From the NCBI RefSeq assembly GCF_004016515.1, contig NZ_SACT01000005.1:248001-312000 (forward strand): a DNA stretch of 64,000 nt, in the 5' to 3' direction. Below the pieces are notes generated by a model. It did no database searches, was not told where the DNA came from, and saw nothing but the letters and a program-made list of their open reading frames with translations. Shown here in pieces: positions 59,658-64,000 of the stretch (its first letter is position 1; each line of letters begins with the position of its first letter). The stretch comes from Rubrivivax albus (lineage in GTDB: Bacteria > Pseudomonadota > Gammaproteobacteria > Burkholderiales > Burkholderiaceae_C). Position numbers and translations under genes: made by a program.

Positions 59658-60100
59658 CGCACACCGCTGCCACGAGCCACCGCTCGTCCACCGCAAGACT
59701 CGCTCTGGCCTTGCTGGCGATGGCCGCTGCGTGGCCCAGCTGGGGCCAGCGCATCCGCGACCTGCCGCCCTCGGCGCTGGGCATTTCGGTACCCGGCCTG
59801 TCGGCGCAGGCGGCCGCGGGCGAGAAGGCCTTCGACGCCAATTGCGCGTCGTGCCATGGGCGTTTTGGCACCGGTTCCGACAAGGGGCCGCCGCTGATGC
59901 ACGACATCTACAACCCGGGCCATCACGCCGACGAGGCCTTCCTGCGCGCCGCGCGCAACGGGGTGCAGCAGCACCACTGGCGCTTCGGCGACATGCCGCC
60001 GCAGCCCCAGGTCAGCGACGAGCAGCTGGTGCAGATCGTGCGCTACGTGCGCGAGCTGCAGCAGGCCAACGGCATCCGGTTCAAGCCGCACCGGATGTAG
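59654..60100 (+). CDS. Periplasmic c-type cytochrome
   Basis: A 148-aa monoheme cytochrome c: signal peptide (LALALLAMAAAWPSWG), heme site DANCASCHGRFGTG, His-rich segment NPGHHADEAF and likely Met ligand in RFGDMPPQPQVSDEQ. It is the last gene of the copper ATPase unit, overlapping the YHS gene by 4 bp. As with the cytochrome at 38321-38803, a role next to copper resistance is seen by position only. Confidence 0.82.
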   Translation: MTHTAATSHRSSTARLALALLAMAAAWPSWGQRIRDLPPSALGISVPGLSAQAAAGEKAFDANCASCHGRFGTGSDKGPPLMHDIYNPGHHADEAFLRAARNGVQQHHWRFGDMPPQPQVSDEQLVQIVRYVRELQQANGIRFKPHRM

Positions 60101-60415
60101 CCTTGTCGACGGGCTTCGTCGCCTTCTCAAGCGGCTTCCAGGCCTGTGGGTCGACGCTGGTATCCCTCGGCGGCCTGACATTGCCGGTGGCTGACGGCTC
60201 GCCCGCCGCTTGCCCGGATCTTCAGGCCACCATAGGACAGGGTAGTCACACCGCGGAGCAATCCTCCTTCGGCGCATGCGCTCGCGTCACTCCGGCGTCA
60301 AACTACATCTGGCGGTGCAGGGCTATCGTCAGCTCGCTTGCCATCCAGATCTATTGACCCCATACCATTGGCACGGACTTTGGACTGCCCGACATCGAAG
60401 AGGTCTATCGAGCAG
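60101..60415. other. Gap before the second merTP set
   Basis: No gene. TTGACC at 60354-60359 followed after 19 bp by TTTGGA (60379-60384) could be a weak MerR-type promoter, but no clear dyad is present. Confidence 0.4.
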
Positions 60416-60763
60416 ATGGCTGTGTTCAGAGGCAGGGGGTCATTGGTCGTCGGCGCGCTGGCGGCCATCGGTGCGTCGGTGTGCTGCGTCGGGCCACTGG
60501 TGCTGCTGATGATGGGCATCAGCGGCGCCTGGATCGCCAACCTGACCGCGCCGGAGCCGCTCAGGCCGTGGTTCATCGCCGTGACGCTGCTGTTCCTCGG
60601 CCTGGCGTTCTGGCGCCTGTACCTGCAGCCGCAGGTCTGCGAGCCTGGCGCTGCGTGTGCCGAGCCGAACGTCCTCAAGCGGCAGCGGCTGATCTTCTGG
60701 GTCGTCGCGCTGGCGATCCTCGCGCTCCTGTCGGTGCCCTGGCTGGCGCCCTACGTCCTGTGA
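60416..60763 (+). CDS. merT: MerT-like mercury transporter (second copy)
   Basis: A 115-aa three-helix membrane protein. Helix 1 carries ASVCCVGPLVLLMMG, and the loop pair is in CEPGAACAEP. GISGAWIANLTAPEPLRPWF matches MerT. It differs clearly from the copy at 17144-17494 (VCC in place of TCC), so it is not a recent duplicate. Start MAVFRGRGS at 60416. It is followed by merP and a GDCCVxC gene, without merA. Confidence 0.88.
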   Translation: MAVFRGRGSLVVGALAAIGASVCCVGPLVLLMMGISGAWIANLTAPEPLRPWFIAVTLLFLGLAFWRLYLQPQVCEPGAACAEPNVLKRQRLIFWVVALAILALLSVPWLAPYVL

Positions 60764-60774
60764 AGGATTTCTCC

Positions 60775-61053
60775 ATGCGCAAGCTCGTTGCCACCGCGCT
60801 CGTCGCACTGATGCCGTGGGCCGCATGGGCTGCCCCACCACAGACCGCGGTGCTCGACGTCCAGAACATGACTTGCGCGCTCTGCCCGATCACGGTCAAG
60901 AAGTCCCTGGAGAAAGTGCCGGGCGTCAGCCGGGTCCACGTCGACTACGACAAGAAGACGGCCACCGTGATCTTCGATGCCGACAAGACCACGGCCATGG
61001 CGCTCGTCAAGGCCACGACGGACGCCGGTTTCCCCTCGACGGTTCACCAGTGA
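60775..61053 (+). CDS. merP: MerP-like periplasmic metal-binding protein (second copy)
   Basis: A 92-aa exported HMA-fold protein: signal peptide MRKLVATALVALMPWAAWA, metal site NMTCALCPITVKKSLEKV. The ATG follows merT by 11 bp. The Met-Thr-Cys-x-x-Cys site with a Leu between the cysteines differs from the copy at 16852-17130 (AA). Its stop overlaps the next GTG (GTGA). Confidence 0.88.
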   Translation: MRKLVATALVALMPWAAWAAPPQTAVLDVQNMTCALCPITVKKSLEKVPGVSRVHVDYDKKTATVIFDADKTTAMALVKATTDAGFPSTVHQ

Positions 61054-61280
61054 GCGGGACCGCTGTTCCCGAGTTGGAGTCGGTGCTGACCTGCCCCTCG
61101 TGTGGCCACGCCAAGCGCGAGCCCATGCCGACCGACGCCTGCCAGTTCTTCTACGAGTGCGGGCGATGCCACGCCGTGCTGAGGCCCAAGCCCGGCGACT
61201 GCTGCGTGTTCTGCTCGTACGGCTCGGTCAAGTGTCCTCCGGTCCAGCAAGGCCAACGGTGTGGCGACTGCGGGCGATGA
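61050..61280 (+). CDS. GDCCVxC-domain small cysteine-rich protein
   Basis: A 76-aa protein with three cysteine clusters: LTCPSCGHAKREPMPTDAC, YECGRCHAVLRPKPGDCC and the hallmark GDCCVFCSYGSVKCPP. A final RCGDCG follows. The family contains selenoproteins where one Cys is Sec; here only Cys codons are seen. The GTG start overlaps the merP stop. It has been placed with mer genes in other bacteria and probably handles mercury or another thiophilic metal. Cytoplasmic; no signal peptide. Confidence 0.8.
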   Translation: MSGTAVPELESVLTCPSCGHAKREPMPTDACQFFYECGRCHAVLRPKPGDCCVFCSYGSVKCPPVQQGQRCGDCGR

Positions 61281-61371
61281 CAGCGGGTCTCGCCCGTAGA
61301 CGTAGCACCTGCGTGTGGCCAGGCGCGCCACGACCCTGCCTTCGACGGGGCGGGGCCTTCAGCGACACGCG

Positions 61372-62778
61372 TCAGGTCACCGCGAAGACGCCGCCCATGC
61401 CGCCCGCATGGTGCTCCAGCACATGGCAGTGGATCAGCCAGCGACCGGGGTTGTCTGCCACGAACGCCAGCTCGACGCGGTCCCGCGGCGCCAGCAGCAC
61501 GGAGTCGCGCCAGGGCTGGACCGGTAGCGGCTCGCCGTTGCGCGACACGATGCGCACATGGTGGCCGTGCAGGTGGATGGGATGCCACCACGCGGTGCGG
61601 TTGTCCAGCGTCAGCCGCACGCCGCGACCCGTGGGCACCGAGAACAGCGGCGCATGGCCGTCGTGGCGACCCATGTGGGCCCGGCCGTTGACGGACCACA
61701 CCGGGTCGGCCTCCCTGCTGCCTCCCATCCGGCGCAGCCGGCGTGCCACGCGCTCGGTCCACGGGTCGTCGGGCCATCCGCCCATGCTCATCATGCCGCC
61801 GCCAAACACCAGCGTGTGCGACTCGGCCGCCGCCAGGTCCGGCATCGGCAACGGGGCCGCCTCGGCGGGACGCGGCGGGGGGCGGCGTATCGTGCCGACG
61901 CCGTCGCGACCGCTGACGGCCACCGTGCCGATCAGGCGTTCCCCTCGACCGAACCGGTCGACGATTGCGTGCTGCCCGGCCACGTCGGCGTCGATCACCA
62001 CGTCGGCGCGCATCCCGGGGCCAAGCAGAAGGGGGCCGTCCCATTCAACCGACGCGTCAGCCGGCACGCCGTCGCGGGCAATCAGCCAGCCGCGCAGGCC
62101 GCGCAGTTCCAGCGCGAAGATGCGCGCGTTCGCGGCGTTGATCAGCCGAAGCCGCAGACGCTGGCCGGCCTGCAGCGGCAGCACCGGCTCCAGCTGCCCA
62201 TTGACGGTGAGCCGCTGGCCCATCCGGCCGGCATGCGACACGTCCATGTAGTCGTAGAAGTCACCGGCGATGCGGCCGCCGGCATCGAGCCGCCAGTCGT
62301 CGAGCAGCCAGACGTGGTCGACATCGACCGGTGGCGGCGCATCGTCCTCGACCACCAGCGCGCCGGCCAGTCCGCGCTCGACCTGCTCAGGCGTGCCCAG
62401 GTGCGGGTGATACCAGAAGGTCCCCGCATCGGGCAGCGCGAAGCGGTAGCGGAAGCGCTCGCCGGGTGCGACCGGCGGCTGCGTCAGGTGCGGCACGCCG
62501 TCCATCGCGTTGGGCAGGCGGATACCGTGCCAGTGGATGGTGGTGGGGTCCGGCAGGTCGTTGACCAGTTCGACGTCGAGCACGTCACCGCGCCGGTATC
62601 GCAGCGTGGGTCCCGGCACCTGCCCGTCGTAGGCCCACACCGGGAGCGCCGGCTGCCCGGCCGCCGAGACGGCGCCCTCGGCCGCGCGGATCGGCCGAGG
62701 AGCGGACTCGGCGCGGGCGCCGCCCCAGGCGGCCAGCGGGGCGAGCGCGGCAGCTCGCATCAGGTCACGTCGTTGCAT
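61372..62778 (-). CDS. Multicopper oxidase (CueO/laccase-like)
   Basis: A 468-aa exported multicopper oxidase: Tat-like N-terminus ([18 protein letters not shown]). Copper ligands are at [33 protein letters not shown] and [14 protein letters not shown] Met-rich segment [14 protein letters not shown] resembles the CueO Met-rich loop in short form. It likely oxidises Cu(I) in the periplasm. It overlaps the end of the RND gene by 14 bp, so the two are translated together. ATG 62778 is used; the 13 upstream codons lie inside the RND gene. Confidence 0.88.
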   Translation of the reverse strand: MQRRDLMRAAALAPLAAWGGARAESAPRPIRAAEGAVSAAGQPALPVWAYDGQVPGPTLRYRRGDVLDVELVNDLPDPTTIHWHGIRLPNAMDGVPHLTQPPVAPGERFRYRFALPDAGTFWYHPHLGTPEQVERGLAGALVVEDDAPPPVDVDHVWLLDDWRLDAGGRIAGDFYDYMDVSHAGRMGQRLTVNGQLEPVLPLQAGQRLRLRLINAANARIFALELRGLRGWLIARDGVPADASVEWDGPLLLGPGMRADVVIDADVAGQHAIVDRFGRGERLIGTVAVSGRDGVGTIRRPPPRPAEAAPLPMPDLAAAESHTLVFGGGMMSMGGWPDDPWTERVARRLRRMGGSREADPVWSVNGRAHMGRHDGHAPLFSVPTGRGVRLTLDNRTAWWHPIHLHGHHVRIVSRNGEPLPVQPWRDSVLLAPRDRVELAFVADNPGRWLIHCHVLEHHAGGMGGVFAVT

Positions 62779-64000
62779 GAGCAGGGTCTCCCGAAGAAAG
62801 GGCAACGGCGGGTGCACGCCGGCGCCGCATCAGCACATAGGCCGCAGGAATCACGAACATCGACAGCAGCGGCGCGCTGACCATGCCGCCGACCATCGGC
62901 GCGGCGATGCGCTGCATCACCTCGCTGCCGGTGCCCGAACCCCAGAACAGCGGCAGCAGCCCCGCGACGATGGTGGCCACGGTCATCGCCTTCGGGCGCA
63001 CCCGCAGCACGGCACCCTCACGCACGGCCTCCAGCAGGTCCGCTTCGCCAGTGCGACCCGTGGCTACCCGTTCGGCCCAGGCCTGCTTCAGGTACAGCAG
63101 CATGATGACGCCGAACTCCGCGGCCACCCCGGCCAGCGCGATGAACCCCACGGCTCCGGCCACCGAGAGGTTGTGCCCCAGCGCCCACAGCAGCCACACG
63201 CCGCCCACCAGGGCCAGCGGCAGGGTGGCCATGATCAGCAGGGCTTCACCGACGCTGCGGAAAGTCATGGCCAGCAGCACGAAGATGATCAGCAGCGTGA
63301 ACGGCAACACCAGCTTGAGCTTGGCAACCGCACGCTGCAGGTGCTCGAACTGGCCCGACCAGCTGACCGAGTACCCCGGCGGCAGCGCCACCTTCTCGGC
63401 CACGGCGCTCTGCATGTCTCGCACCGTGCCGCGCAGGTCGCGGCCGCGGATGTCGACGTAGACGTAGCCCGCCAGCCGCGCGTTCTCACTGCGCAGCATC
63501 GGCGGGCCGTCGGTGATGCGGATCTCGGCGACGTCGGCCAGCACCAGACGCTGCCCGCTCGGCGTGACGATCGGCAGCGTGCGCAGCGCCGCCAGCGAGT
63601 CGCGCCACTCGCGCGGGTAGCGCAGGTTGATCGGGAAGCGCTGCAGCCCCTCGACCGTCTCGCCGATGTTCATGCCGCCCACCGCCCCGGCCACGATCTC
63701 CTGCACGTCGACGATGTTCAGCCCGAAGCGCGCCGCGGCGTCGCGTCGGATGTCGACGTCGATGTAGCGCCCGCCGGTCAGCCGCTCGGCCAGCGCACTG
63801 CTGATGCCGGGCACCGGCTTCACCGCGCCCTCGATCTGTGCCGTCAGGCGGTCGATCGTCGCGAGATCGGGGCCGGCCACCTTGACGCCCACCGGACTCT
63901 TGATGCCGGTGGCCAGCATGTCGATTCGGTTGCGTATCGGCGGCACCCAGATGTTGGCCAGGCCCGGCACGCGCACGATGCGGTCCAACTCCTCGACGAG
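62765..64000 (-). CDS. CusA/CzcA-type RND heavy-metal efflux pump, C-terminal part (runs off right edge)
   Basis: About 411 C-terminal residues of an HME-RND transporter. The second periplasmic loop ([36 protein letters not shown]) is typical of the monovalent Cu/Ag (CusA-like) branch. The last transmembrane helices follow ([38 protein letters not shown]), then [19 protein letters not shown]. The gene enters from beyond 64000. It is cotranscribed with the multicopper oxidase; the substrate is probably copper or silver. Confidence 0.9.
   Translation of the reverse strand, partial: LVEELDRIVRVPGLANIWVPPIRNRIDMLATGIKSPVGVKVAGPDLATIDRLTAQIEGAVKPVPGISSALAERLTGGRYIDVDIRRDAAARFGLNIVDVQEIVAGAVGGMNIGETVEGLQRFPINLRYPREWRDSLAALRTLPIVTPSGQRLVLADVAEIRITDGPPMLRSENARLAGYVYVDIRGRDLRGTVRDMQSAVAEKVALPPGYSVSWSGQFEHLQRAVAKLKLVLPFTLLIIFVLLAMTFRSVGEALLIMATLPLALVGGVWLLWALGHNLSVAGAVGFIALAGVAAEFGVIMLLYLKQAWAERVATGRTGEADLLEAVREGAVLRVRPKAMTVATIVAGLLPLFWGSGTGSEVMQRIAAPMVGGMVSAPLLSMFVIPAAYVLMRRRRAPAVALSSGDPAHATT

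Noticed and set aside
60354..60384. MerR-type promoter before the second merT
   Set aside because: The 19-bp spacing exists, but there is no convincing dyad and the -10 (TTTGGA) is poor; kept only as a note.

Overview
The window is GC-rich DNA from a facultatively anaerobic betaproteobacterium, most likely a member of the Burkholderiales. This is inferred from protein similarity by eye: the Burkholderiales-type porin, the nrdD plus ubiUVT pair, and the czc, cop and mer gene styles. Position 1 to about 3360 looks like core chromosome. It holds the 5' end of nrdD (anaerobic ribonucleotide reductase), reading leftward behind a pair of NrdR boxes, and ubiU-ubiV-ubiT (oxygen-independent ubiquinone synthesis) reading rightward. 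Everything to the right is accessory DNA dominated by metal resistance.

The most striking structure is at 3.7-18.2 kb. A gene for an SbcC/Rad50-like ATPase (minus strand) is cut in two: codons 1-56 lie at 18196-18020 and the rest at 6016-3695. Joined, they would give a protein of about 827 residues. The intervening 12,017 bp starts and ends in a 16-bp imperfect direct repeat (6009-6024 and 18026-18041) and has the layout of a GInt genomic island. It carries a ginABCD-type operon (three tyrosine recombinases and a small HTH/coiled-coil protein, 6484-11753), then cargo. The cargo is a small unknown gene behind a MerR-type promoter, a second intact SbcC-like gene (826 aa) and a complete merR-merTPCA mercury operon. 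ginC is split by a frameshift, so the element may be stranded.

From 18.4 to 22.5 kb a MocR-type regulator faces a four-gene block (PaiB-like, ABM-domain, SugE/Gdx, Cys/Met-type PLP enzyme). This block separates the broken sbcC-like gene from its presumed partners, an SbcD-like phosphoesterase and a Gp3/RDF-like protein (22.7-25.4 kb). From 25.6 to 36.9 kb lies a zinc/cadmium/lead module: P-type ATPase, CadR-like regulator, transglutaminase-like protein, czcI-czcC-(czcB-like N-domain)-czcB-czcA and two small exported proteins. A YnfA-like protein and a decayed F-type conjugation gene (trbC-like, 37.95-38.19 kb) follow.

From 38.3 to 47.5 kb is a copper module: cytochrome c, copS, copR, copA, copB, a cupredoxin, a second two-component system and a DUF4198 protein. 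A degenerate response regulator coupled to a Sel1-repeat protein (47.5-49.9 kb) comes next. Then come two pseudogenes (MerR-like and DUF4148-like) that mirror an intact convergent pair at 52.9-53.9 kb, with a porin between them. From 54.0 to 61.3 kb is a second copper/mercury block: Met/His-rich exported proteins, DUF302, SHOCT, DUF2933, a copper P-type ATPase, YHS, cytochrome c, and merT-merP-GDCCVxC without merA. The window ends in a leftward operon of a CusA-like RND pump (partial) and a multicopper oxidase.

Regulation is unusually legible. At least six promoters have the MerR-family layout (TTGAC-type -35, 19-bp spacer containing a dyad). They fall into mer-type (17.5 and 54.6 kb), cadR-type (27.9 and 28.4 kb) and CueR-like copper type (11.75 and 55.85 kb). 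No complete insertion sequence, CRISPR array, tRNA or rRNA gene was seen.
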